Of a stretch of 5,317 bases of DNA, positions 1 through 5,317 are shown in pieces. Source of the stretch: Acidobacteriaceae bacterium (GTDB lineage: Bacteria > Acidobacteriota > Terriglobia > Terriglobales > Acidobacteriaceae); the NCBI GenBank assembly GCA_030040115.1, contig JASHUH010000444.1:1-5317 (forward strand). The letters are read 5' to 3'. The notes beneath the pieces were generated by a model, which ran no database searches, was not told the origin of the DNA, and saw nothing but the letters and a program-made list of their open reading frames with translations. Positions within the stretch are counted from its first letter, which is position 1. Every line of letters starts with the position of its first letter. Position numbers and translations under genes: made by a program.

Positions 1-367
1 TGGCGTGGCGCGTCAGGCTGCCCGCAATGCTCTCGGCCATCTCCGCCGATTGCTCCAGCCCCATCTGCGTCAGCTTCACGCTGATGTTGGCGTCCAGCTT
101 GCGCGCGGCAATGGCGTCCAGAAGGCGGTGGTACACTTCCGCCGCCCGATGCGCCTCGCCTTCTGAAGTTACGCTTTCGCCGAGCGAGTCCAGCGTCACC
201 GCCATTCCCTGGCGATTCACCGCTTGGGCCGCACGTAGCGCATCTTCCAGTGTCAGCCCGGCAACAAAGCGCGAACTGATGCGCACGCCCACGCGAGAGT
301 GCTCGCAAAACCGCCGCAGAGCTTGATTGTGGGAGAGGGTAATAAAGGCGGAACGAAGTACGTCCAT
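1..367 (-). CDS. Proline dehydrogenase (N-terminal 122 residues, cut by window edge)
   Basis: This is the first part of a monofunctional FAD-dependent proline dehydrogenase. The enzyme oxidises L-proline to delta-1-pyrroline-5-carboxylate, the first step of proline catabolism to glutamate, and passes electrons to the respiratory chain. Visible landmarks match the known N-terminus of the bacterial short form: an alpha-helical start, the segment RFVAGLTLEDAL (residues 33-44), LDSLGESVTSEGEA (59-72), and the barrel strand ISVKLTQMGL (95-104). Lys98 in that strand matches the conserved active-site lysine of Thermus-type enzymes. The later Asp, Tyr and Arg-Arg active-site residues would lie outside the window, since the family is usually about 300 residues. 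No signal peptide is seen, so it should be cytoplasmic or peripheral to the inner membrane. The ATG at 365-367 is chosen because GCAGGA stands 7 nt before it and the protein then starts as family members do. It lies 125 bp downstream of the GH27 gene on the same strand. The family call is firm; completeness cannot be judged. Confidence 0.9.
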   Translation of the reverse strand, partial: MDVLRSAFITLSHNQALRRFCEHSRVGVRISSRFVAGLTLEDALRAAQAVNRQGMAVTLDSLGESVTSEGEAHRAAEVYHRLLDAIAARKLDANISVKLTQMGLEQSAEMAESIAGSLTRHA

Positions 368-492
368 GGGCCGGTCCTGCCGCAGAGCGCCGGGAGGGGA
401 GCCCTGATTCTCTGGACATTCCAGTGTCGCACATCCGGAGCCTGTTATGAACCATTACCCCCGGGTGGGCCCCGAGCTCACCGCCTCTGCGC
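368..492 (-). other. Spacer between GH27 stop and proline dehydrogenase start
   Basis: This 125-bp non-coding gap separates two genes on the minus strand. I see no hairpin followed by a T-run, so there is no clear intrinsic terminator for the GH27 gene. It contains a perfect 13-nt inverted repeat, ctgga-cat-tccag, at 412-424, starting 45 bp before the proline dehydrogenase start codon. This could be a small operator site. No convincing -35/-10 pair was found. Read-through from the GH27 gene and a separate weak promoter are both possible. Confidence 0.4.
375..380 (-). promoter_or_regulatory. Shine-Dalgarno site of the proline dehydrogenase gene
   Basis: Read on the minus strand, GCAGGA ends 7 nt before the ATG at 367-365. 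This is a normal Shine-Dalgarno distance and supports that start. The two central glycosidase genes show no such site, so the contrast is informative. Confidence 0.6.
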
Positions 493-1881
493 TTACCGCA
501 CCTGATACACGGCGCTCCCGTGCGCCGGTAGCATTAGGCTGATCTCCTTCGACTCCTTGGTCACCGAGCTGTCCCATACGCTCTGGGCAGTGTGTTTCTC
601 GCCGTCCAGTCCCAGCTCCTTCCAGGTCGCGCGCAGCGTCACCGGATGGTCGTCAAGATTGAAAAAGCCAAAGTACTCCGCGTATCCGCGCTCCCCGGCC
701 TGGTTGATGGTCGCGCGCCACACCCGCGCATTTTCAAAGCCGGGCCCCAGCGCCGCCGTATTCACCGGCCCGCTGTACGTCGCGTTCTGGTTCATGAACA
801 ACAGGTCCTGGTTGGTCATCAGCGACCGCGTCAGCGGGTCGAGGCACGTCAAATTCGCACCCATGATCAGCGGTGAGCGCGTGATCGCCCACAGTGCAAA
901 CTCGGTCTTTTGTTCGTCGGCCGTCTCCCGTGTCTGCCGTATTTCGCCCCAGCCCGGATGCGGACCCAGATAACCCTCCGGCAACATGTCGGCGTCCGGC
1001 CAGTTGCCCGGCCCCGTGTAGGTGAACCACTTGGCCAACAGGTCGAAAGCGTTCCGAATCCCCGACGGGAAGTCCCCTTGCCCCGGCTTATGCTCGAACG
1101 TCCAACCATCCCAGTGGTCGTCGGAGATCCTCCACATCTGCGCGTATTGCCCCACTTCGGCCGCGTGGTCGAGCGCCGTCGGCCCCGGTGACAGGCTCAG
1201 TACAATCGGCCGCCCCGTCTTGCGGATCGCCTCGGCAATCTGCCGGATCTCCGTAGGCCGGTAGGGCCGGTCGGCGATGCAATCCACCTTGAGAAAATCC
1301 AGACCCCAGCGCGCGTAGAGCTTCAGCATCGAGTTGTAATACGCCTGACCCGCGGCGTTGTCTTTCATGCCCCAATTGCTGTCATCCCACGGGCAGGGCG
1401 AGCTCTCATCCGCAGCGTCCGCGGCATGAAAGCTCGTTCCCTCGATGGGTAGATTCGCCGTCACCGCATCGCGCGGGATTCCTCGCAAAATATGAACTCC
1501 AAACCTGAGCCCCTGCGCATGGATCCAATCCGCCAGCGGCTTGAACCCCTCACCATTCGCTGACGACGGATAGTGCGCCGGGTCCGGAATCAGCAGCCCG
1601 TGTTCATCGATCTTGTATTTCCGCTCCGCCAGGTTGTGGCCCGAGGGGTTCTGCATGTACCACCCCTCGTCGATTACCACATACTGCCAGCCAAACTGCC
1701 TCATCCCGGCCAGCACCTCAGCGTTGGCCTTGAACTGCTCTTCGTCAATCGTGAAGCCATACGCGTCCCAGCTATTCCAGCCCATCGGCGGCGTAGGCGC
1801 CGGCGTCTGCGCGTGCACTGAATTTGCCACCATTGCCATCACCACAGGAACTGCAGCCGCAATCCATCTGTAACCTGACAT
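493..1881 (-). CDS. Secreted GH27 alpha-galactosidase-like glycoside hydrolase
   Basis: This complete 462-residue enzyme belongs to glycoside hydrolase family 27 (clan GH-D), a retaining family that removes terminal alpha-D-galactose, alpha-N-acetylgalactosamine or beta-L-arabinopyranose. Residues 1-24 form a Sec signal peptide with probable cleavage at VHA|QT, so it acts in the periplasm or outside the cell. The barrel begins at the family signature PPMGWNSWD (31-39). Strand 4 holds the nucleophile in DFLKVDC (195-201), Asp200 with Lys198 before it. The acid/base lies in RISDDHW (251-257); Asp255, four residues after Arg251, is the best match and Asp254 the alternative. PDADML (295-300) fits the last barrel loops. 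Residues of about 370-462 form the usual C-terminal beta-sandwich; there is no added carbohydrate-binding module. The ATG at 1881 is the only ATG, GTG or TTG between the in-frame stop at 1924-1926 and the signal peptide. Two usual galactose-binding motifs, DDCW and CEW, are replaced by DEGW (71-74) and LSPG, so the exact substrate is open. Confidence 0.93.
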   Translation of the reverse strand: MSGYRWIAAAVPVVMAMVANSVHAQTPAPTPPMGWNSWDAYGFTIDEEQFKANAEVLAGMRQFGWQYVVIDEGWYMQNPSGHNLAERKYKIDEHGLLIPDPAHYPSSANGEGFKPLADWIHAQGLRFGVHILRGIPRDAVTANLPIEGTSFHAADAADESSPCPWDDSNWGMKDNAAGQAYYNSMLKLYARWGLDFLKVDCIADRPYRPTEIRQIAEAIRKTGRPIVLSLSPGPTALDHAAEVGQYAQMWRISDDHWDGWTFEHKPGQGDFPSGIRNAFDLLAKWFTYTGPGNWPDADMLPEGYLGPHPGWGEIRQTRETADEQKTEFALWAITRSPLIMGANLTCLDPLTRSLMTNQDLLFMNQNATYSGPVNTAALGPGFENARVWRATINQAGERGYAEYFGFFNLDDHPVTLRATWKELGLDGEKHTAQSVWDSSVTKESKEISLMLPAHGSAVYQVR

Positions 1882-1888
1882 GGCTAGA

Positions 1889-1894
1889 CGTATA
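1889..1894 (-). promoter_or_regulatory. Candidate -10 element of the GH27 gene
   Basis: On the minus strand TATACG lies 7 nt before the ATG at 1881. No Shine-Dalgarno sequence lies between it and the start. A -10 box here would place the transcription start at or next to the ATG, giving a leaderless mRNA. The expected -35 window falls inside the inverted repeat at 1904-1920, and no good TTGACA-like match is seen, so the promoter would be weak or activator-dependent. This is a motif-level call only. Confidence 0.3.
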
Positions 1895-1903
1895 CCACAC
1901 CTG

Positions 1904-1920
1904 GGCCGTGGATCACGGCC
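1904..1920. repeat. Perfect inverted repeat GGCCGTG-GAT-CACGGCC
   Basis: Two 7-bp arms are exact reverse complements around a 3-nt centre. The repeat begins 23 bp upstream of the GH27 start codon and covers the place where a -35 box would stand for the -10-like TATACG at 1889-1894. No T-run follows on either strand, so an intrinsic terminator is unlikely. A dimeric-repressor operator is the more natural reading. Confidence 0.5.
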
Positions 1921-1969
1921 TGCTTAGCTGCCACGCCACTCTCAAGCTGTGCCGCTGTGCGGTTTCGGT

Positions 1970-1996
1970 CTTGGCGCGGCTCACCTTGGCCCGGCT
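1970..1996. repeat. Imperfect 12-bp direct repeat over the rightward promoter
   Basis: CTTGGCGCGGCT (1970-1981) and CTTGGCCCGGCT (1985-1996) match at 11 of 12 positions, with a period of 15 bp. The first copy contains the -35-like TTGGCG. The second runs to the first base of the -10-like TACAAT. Sites in this position could bind a regulator that competes with RNA polymerase, but a chance match in GC-rich DNA is possible. Confidence 0.35.
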
Positions 1997-2001
1997 ACAA
2001 T
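1971..2001 (+). promoter_or_regulatory. Candidate promoter of the Tat-exported glycosidase-like gene
   Basis: TTGGCG (1971-1976) and TACAAT (1996-2001) resemble a sigma-70 -35/-10 pair, although the 19-nt spacer is longer than ideal. The -10 box ends only 6 nt before the ATG at 2008, so transcription would begin on or beside the A of the start codon and the mRNA would be leaderless. The lack of any Shine-Dalgarno sequence in those 6 nt agrees with this. Confidence 0.4.
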
Positions 2002-2007
2002 TCCCGC

Positions 2008-4215
2008 ATGACGCCCTCTTCTCTCACCCGTCGCGAGTTCCTCCAATCCACTGCCGTCGCCGGTTCCGGCGCCGCCCTCATGGCTGTCGCGCCATCCGCC
2101 CTCTGGCCAGATGCTGTTTCTCCCGCGCAACCCGAAGTTCCCGCGTGGGCCACAAAGCCCATGCGTTGGTTCCAGCTCACGCTGGTCGAAAATGATCCCA
2201 TCTACTACGATCCGCACTTCTGGCTCGACTACTTTCAGCGCACGCGTTCCGAGGGCGCCTGCATTAGCGGCGGAGGCTGCGTCGCCTACTATCCCACCCA
2301 GATTCCCTTTCACCATCGCAGCACCTGGCTCGGCAGCCGCGACTGCCTGGGCGATCTCGTCACCGGCTGCCGCAAACTTGGCATGTCCGTGCTCATCCGC
2401 ACCGACCCTCACGCCACCTGGGACGACACCAAAGCCGCGCATCCTGACTGGATCGCTGTTGACGCCGAGGGCCATCCCCGCCCCCACTGGGCCGCGCCGA
2501 ATATGTGGCTCACCTGCGCCTACGGCCCGTACAACTTCGAGTTCATGACCGCGGTCCACAAAGAAATCATGACCCGCTACCGTCCCGACGGCCTCTTTCA
2601 CAACCGCTGGGACGGTGAGGGCATTTGCTACTGCGTTCACTGTATTGAGAATTTCCGCGCCGCTGCCGGTCTCGACCTGCCGCGCACGACCAATCCTCAA
2701 GACGCCACCTACCGAGCGTGGTCCGCCTGGCGCCGCCAGCGCCTCATGAGCCTCGTCGACCTTTGGAACGCGACCATCCGCGCCATCAATCCCGAGTCCT
2801 CCACCATCCCCAACAGCGGCGGCGCTCTCGCCAACGTCGATTCCATCGACCTCGGCAGTCGCGTTCCCTTACTGGCGGCCGACCGTCAGGGCCGCAGCGG
2901 TCTCGCCACGCCCTGGTTCATCGGCAAAACCGCCCGCGAGTACCGCGGCTTTCTAGGCGGCGCCAAGCCCGGCATCGGCCTCTTCGGCGTCGGCGTCGAG
3001 GACCGCCATCGCTGGAAAGACAGCGTCACCAGTAACGCCGAAATTCGCATCTGGGCCCTCGAAGCCATCGCCAACGGCATGGTTCCCTGGTGCTGCAAAT
3101 TTTCCGGAACCCTCCATGACGAGCGCTGGCTCAAGGAGGTTGAAGACATTTATCTCTGGACAGAGAAGCACCGTAAATACCTCGCTCAGCGCCAGCCCAT
3201 CGCTCGCGTCGCCATCGTCTATTCGCAGCAAACCGCGTGGAACTTCGGCGCCGATGCACACGCCCAAGTCGAGGACTGCGCCCTCGGCTGGTGCCAGGCC
3301 CTCATTGAATCGCGCATTCCCTTCGAGATGATCCACGACCGGCTTCTCGATCCAGCACACATTTCCCGCTACAAAGCTCTCATCCTGCCCAATATCGCTG
3401 TGCTCAGCGATGCCCAATGCGACCAGCTTCGCGCGTTCGTCGCCGCCGGCGGCAGCCTCATCGCGACGCACCAAACCAGCCTCTACGATCCCTCTGGCGC
3501 GCTGCGCAAAAACTTAGCCCTCGCCGATCTGTTCGGAGTCGATTGGACTGGCAAATCCGAAGCGCCGATGCAGAACTCCTACATCCGGCTCGAACACGAA
3601 GCCCTGCCCCACAGCCCGTTCTTCGCCGGCCTTGAAGACGCGCCCCGCGTCATCAACGGCGTCAGCCGCCTCGAAGTCACGCCGCGCGCGCCCTTCGCTG
3701 AAACCCCCTTCACCCTCATCCCCAGCTATCCCGACCTGCCCATGGAGGAGGTCTATCCGCGCGTCCCCCGCACTGACATTTCCTGCCTTTATCTCCGCCA
3801 GCCCGCCGGACGCGTCGCCTACTTCCCTTTCGACATCGACCGCACCTTCTGGGAAGTCCTCTCGCCGGATCACCTGAAGATGATGCGCAACACCCTCCTC
3901 TGGGCCATCAACGAGCCCGCGCCCGTCGAAGTCGAAGGCCCCGGACTACTCGACGTCAACCTCTGGCGCAATCCCTCCTCCATCACCGTCTCCCTCGTCA
4001 ACCTCACCAACGCCATGACCATGAAAGGCCCCGTTCGCGGCTTTTCCCCTATCGGCGCGCAAACCGTCCGGCTGCGCCTCCCGGAGCTCGCCCAGGCCCG
4101 CGAAGCCCGGCTTCTCGTCGCCGGTCAAACCGTCCTCATCGACCGCTCCGGCGCGACCGTTAACATCGGCGTCTCCTCGATCCTCGATCACGAAGTCGTC
4201 GCCATCGACATCTGA
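2008..4215 (+). CDS. Tat-exported GH42/GHL6-like protein with trimerisation domain
   Basis: This complete 735-residue protein looks like a glycoside hydrolase of unassigned specificity. Residues 1 to about 40 are a Tat signal with the twin-arginine motif LTRREFL (6-12) followed by a hydrophobic stretch, so it should be exported folded. Residues about 50-395 form a TIM-barrel-like domain resembling hypothetical glycosyl hydrolases (GHL6) and GH42. It includes PDGLFHNRWDGEG (193-205), then C-x-C-x-x-C at 207-212, with Cys170 upstream. The set C170/C207/C209/C212 resembles the four-Cys zinc site of GH42 beta-galactosidases. Residues about 398-635 resemble the GH42 trimerisation domain (flavodoxin-like fold; see RVAIVYSQQTAW at 400-411 and LRAFVAAGGSLIATH at 474-488). 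Residues about 640-735 form a C-terminal beta domain. An in-frame GTG at 1957 would add 17 residues, but the ATG at 2008 puts the Tat motif near the N-terminus and follows a -10-like box. It diverges from the GH27 gene, which suggests a shared glycan substrate. The catalytic residues are not clear to me. Confidence 0.85.
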   Translation: MTPSSLTRREFLQSTAVAGSGAALMAVAPSALWPDAVSPAQPEVPAWATKPMRWFQLTLVENDPIYYDPHFWLDYFQRTRSEGACISGGGCVAYYPTQIPFHHRSTWLGSRDCLGDLVTGCRKLGMSVLIRTDPHATWDDTKAAHPDWIAVDAEGHPRPHWAAPNMWLTCAYGPYNFEFMTAVHKEIMTRYRPDGLFHNRWDGEGICYCVHCIENFRAAAGLDLPRTTNPQDATYRAWSAWRRQRLMSLVDLWNATIRAINPESSTIPNSGGALANVDSIDLGSRVPLLAADRQGRSGLATPWFIGKTAREYRGFLGGAKPGIGLFGVGVEDRHRWKDSVTSNAEIRIWALEAIANGMVPWCCKFSGTLHDERWLKEVEDIYLWTEKHRKYLAQRQPIARVAIVYSQQTAWNFGADAHAQVEDCALGWCQALIESRIPFEMIHDRLLDPAHISRYKALILPNIAVLSDAQCDQLRAFVAAGGSLIATHQTSLYDPSGALRKNLALADLFGVDWTGKSEAPMQNSYIRLEHEALPHSPFFAGLEDAPRVINGVSRLEVTPRAPFAETPFTLIPSYPDLPMEEVYPRVPRTDISCLYLRQPAGRVAYFPFDIDRTFWEVLSPDHLKMMRNTLLWAINEPAPVEVEGPGLLDVNLWRNPSSITVSLVNLTNAMTMKGPVRGFSPIGAQTVRLRLPELAQAREARLLVAGQTVLIDRSGATVNIGVSSILDHEVVAIDI
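2515..2643 (+). other. Candidate four-cysteine metal site in the Tat-exported protein
   Basis: Codons for Cys170 (2515-2517), Cys207, Cys209 and Cys212 (2626-2643) give the pattern C-x36-C-x-C-x-x-C. In GH42 beta-galactosidases of the Thermus A4 type, zinc is held by four cysteines with the same C-x-C-x-x-C tail and one cysteine about 44 residues earlier. The match of the tail is seen directly; zinc binding is inferred. Confidence 0.5.
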
Positions 4216-4340
4216 TGGCGCGAAGAATCTCGTTGTTGGAGCTATCGGTTATCGCTCTCGAACGAAAAACGCCCGGACCGCAAAGGCCCGGGCGCGTGAT
4301 CGGGAAGGGCCGGCAAGCAGACCCTGCCCATCCCTCGGCC
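4216..4340. other. Convergent gap between the Tat-exported protein and the S53 protease
   Basis: This 125-bp space has genes ending from both sides. Besides the terminator at 4265-4294, nothing supports a gene or a regulatory site. The terminator hairpin lacks a T-run on the plus strand, so termination of the rightward gene is not explained by a classic intrinsic signal. Confidence 0.5.
4265..4294 (-). terminator. Rho-independent terminator of the S53 protease gene
   Basis: On the minus strand a perfect 7-bp GC-rich stem (CGCCCGG at 4294-4288 with CCGGGCG at 4276-4270) encloses an 11-nt loop and is followed at once by TTTTT (4269-4265). It lies 46 nt after the protease stop codon. Stem, loop and T-run are all in the correct order for an intrinsic terminator on this strand only. 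Confidence 0.8.
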
Positions 4341-5317
4341 TCATCGCCGTACTTGGAAAGTCAACGTGGTCGTCTTCGTCACCCCTCCGCCCGTTCCCGT
4401 GATCGTAATCGGATAAGTTCCGGTGGGAGCGTTCCGCGCCACCGTCAGATTGAAATCCGTCGTCCCCGAACCCAGCGCCGGCAGCGAGCTGGGGTTGAAG
4501 CTCGCCGTCACGCCGCTGGGCACGCCCGTTGCCGAGAAGCTGATTGCCGCGTCGAACCCGCCCGAGACCGTGGTCGTCACCACCGCGTAGCCGCTCTGGC
4601 CCTGGTCAAGATAGCCCGAGCTGGGCGAAACCGAGATGGTGAACGCGCCGCTGGCTGCAGTCGTCACGGTGAGCGATACCGAGGTGGTCTCCTTCGTCGA
4701 GCCCGACGTCCCGGTCACGGTGATGCCGTAGGTCCCCGCCGTCACTGTCGAAGCTGCCGCGATGGTCATCGTCGAGCTTCCCGTTCCCGTGATCGAGCCG
4801 GGGCTGAAGCTCACGGTCACCCCCGACGGCTGACCCGCCGCCGAAAGCGTCACGGCCGAATCGAACCCTCCGCTCACCGTGCTCGTAATCGTCACGCTCC
4901 CTGCATTCCCCTGGACCACGGAAACCGAGCCAGGCGAGGCGGAGAGGCTGAAGCCCGGCGTCGCACTCGAAGACCCCGCCAAAGCTGCGATCAGGGCCGC
5001 CCCGTTCGGGCTGCCCCATCCCGTCGCCAGGTCGTAGCCCACGGTCGCCGCGTAGCCGTTGCTCCCGCTCGTGATGTCATGAAAATCCGCGTCGTAGCTC
5101 GACTCGTTTCCGATCGAGTACAGTGCGGGATTGATGAAGCCCAGCACTTTGTTTTCATTGGCTACAGACTGCTGATTCACGAGCGCCAGATAGCCGGCCC
5201 ACATGGGCGTGGCAAAGCTTGTTCCCCCGTACTCGTTTGCCGTGCACGTCGTCTGGTCGGCGCAAACGTAGAACGTGAAGTTGGCGTTGGCTGAGACATC
5301 CGGCCCGTTGCGATAGC
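4341..5317 (-). CDS. S53 (sedolisin-family) protease, C-terminal part with two Ig-like repeats
   Basis: This is the C-terminal 324 residues of a secreted serine-carboxyl peptidase of family S53 (sedolisin/kumamolisin type), which usually digests protein at acid pH outside the cell. The frame stays open to the window edge, so the propeptide and the Glu/Asp part of the catalytic triad lie to the right. Seen here are PDVSA near the edge, the catalytic Ser in EYGGTSFATP (Ser codon 5217-5219), GFINPALY, and the calcium-site motifs FHDITSG and GYDLATGWGSPNG. The Ser-containing motif lies before the first internal Met, so a start at 5204 would remove the active site and is wrong. After the catalytic domain (ending near 4970) come two Ser/Thr/Gly-rich Ig-like repeats and then a bare Arg-Arg end. 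There is no membrane anchor or sorting signal. A terminator follows. The family call is firm. Confidence 0.92.
   Translation of the reverse strand, partial: YRNGPDVSANANFTFYVCADQTTCTANEYGGTSFATPMWAGYLALVNQQSVANENKVLGFINPALYSIGNESSYDADFHDITSGSNGYAATVGYDLATGWGSPNGAALIAALAGSSSATPGFSLSASPGSVSVVQGNAGSVTITSTVSGGFDSAVTLSAAGQPSGVTVSFSPGSITGTGSSTMTIAAASTVTAGTYGITVTGTSGSTKETTSVSLTVTTAASGAFTISVSPSSGYLDQGQSGYAVVTTTVSGGFDAAISFSATGVPSGVTASFNPSSLPALGSGTTDFNLTVARNAPTGTYPITITGTGGGVTKTTTLTFQVRR
4350..4955 (-). repeat. Two tandem Ig-like domains in the S53 protease
   Basis: The units lie at about 4659-4955 and 4350-4643, each about 98 residues. Both contain VSGGFD, then PSGVTxSFxP, then GTYxITxTGT at matching places, and both are rich in Ser, Thr, Gly and Val, as expected of a beta-sandwich. 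Such modules on secreted bacterial hydrolases usually act as spacers or in surface or substrate attachment. The copies differ at many residues, so the duplication is not recent. Confidence 0.8.

Larger units (their letters stand above)
1882..2007. promoter_or_regulatory. Divergent control region between the two glycosidase genes
   Basis: This 126-bp region is the only space for promoters of both the GH27 gene (leftward) and the Tat-exported protein (rightward). It holds a -10-like hexamer close to each start codon, a perfect 17-nt inverted repeat nearer the GH27 side, and direct repeats nearer the other gene. The direct repeats are GCTGTGC at 1946-1952 and 1954-1960, and a 12-mer at 1970-1981 and 1985-1996. 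Such an arrangement fits a shared, regulated divergent promoter. No regulator gene lies in the window. Confidence 0.55.

Noticed and set aside
27..505. Small plus-strand open frames at the left end
   Set aside because: They lie opposite the proline dehydrogenase coding region or in the GC-rich spacer and show no family features.
1904..1920. The 7-3-7 palindrome as an intrinsic terminator
   Set aside because: No T-run follows on either strand, and it lies upstream of two divergent genes rather than after a gene.
1957..2007. GTG at 1957 as an earlier start of the Tat-exported protein
   Set aside because: It would bury the twin-arginine motif 23 residues from the N-terminus, and it lies upstream of the candidate -35 and -10 boxes. 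The ATG at 2008 fits better.
1981..2700. A 239-codon open frame on the minus strand
   Set aside because: It is a mirror of the Tat-exported protein gene, caused by high third-position GC. No recognisable domain or initiation site is present.
4390..4795. An exact 16-nt repeat (cccgttcccgtgatcg) at 4390-4405 and 4780-4795
   Set aside because: Both copies encode the same Ile-Thr-Gly-Thr-Gly stretch at non-equivalent places in the two Ig-like units. Shared residue and codon bias explains it; there is no mobile-element structure.
5202..5204. ATG at 5204 as the start of a short complete protein
   Set aside because: The reading frame continues upstream to the window edge and contains the S53 catalytic serine motif, so the ATG is internal.
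4215..5294. A 359-codon open frame on the plus strand whose ATG overlaps the preceding stop codon
   Set aside because: It is antisense to the S53 protease, is very rich in Arg, Ala and Gly without domain-like patterns, and runs through the terminator. The opposite frame has clear family motifs.

Overview
This is a GC-rich chromosomal segment with dense bacterial coding and almost no spare DNA. It suggests a soil-type Acidobacteriota (Terriglobia-like) genome. The reasons are the high third-position GC, the pairing of secreted glycoside hydrolases with a sedolisin-family (S53) protease, and the Ser/Thr/Gly-rich Ig-like repeats at that protease's C-terminus. This assignment is inferred from protein style only. 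I see no rRNA, tRNA, mobile element or CRISPR array.

Layout: (1) Positions 1-367, minus strand, hold the first 122 codons of a proline dehydrogenase whose remainder lies left of the window. (2) Positions 493-1881, minus strand, hold a complete Sec-exported family GH27 alpha-galactosidase-like enzyme. (3) Positions 1882-2007 are a divergent control region with a perfect 7-3-7 inverted repeat, a near-perfect 12-bp direct repeat, and a -10-like hexamer just before each start codon. (4) Positions 2008-4215, plus strand, hold a complete Tat-exported protein. It has a GH42/GHL6-like barrel, a cysteine motif resembling the GH42 zinc site, a beta-galactosidase trimerisation-type domain and a C-terminal beta domain. 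(5) Positions 4216-4340 are a convergent gap with a strong intrinsic terminator for the gene on the right. (6) Positions 4341-5317, minus strand, hold the C-terminal 324 residues of an S53 protease, including the catalytic serine and two Ig-like repeats. Its N-terminal part lies right of the window.

The two central enzymes are divergently transcribed from a shared 126-bp region and both carry export signals. The simplest reading is a small two-gene glycan-degradation locus in which the GH27 enzyme removes terminal alpha-linked galactose-type sugars and the Tat-exported protein acts on the same or a related glycan. The substrate cannot be read from the sequence. Proline dehydrogenase and the S53 protease both relate to protein and amino acid use, but nothing shows that either is co-regulated with the sugar pair.

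The most interesting part is the Tat-exported protein. It keeps the apparent GH42-type Cys site but lacks an Asn-Glu acid/base motif at the expected place. The compact divergent promoter, where both genes seem to start without a Shine-Dalgarno sequence, is the next most interesting.
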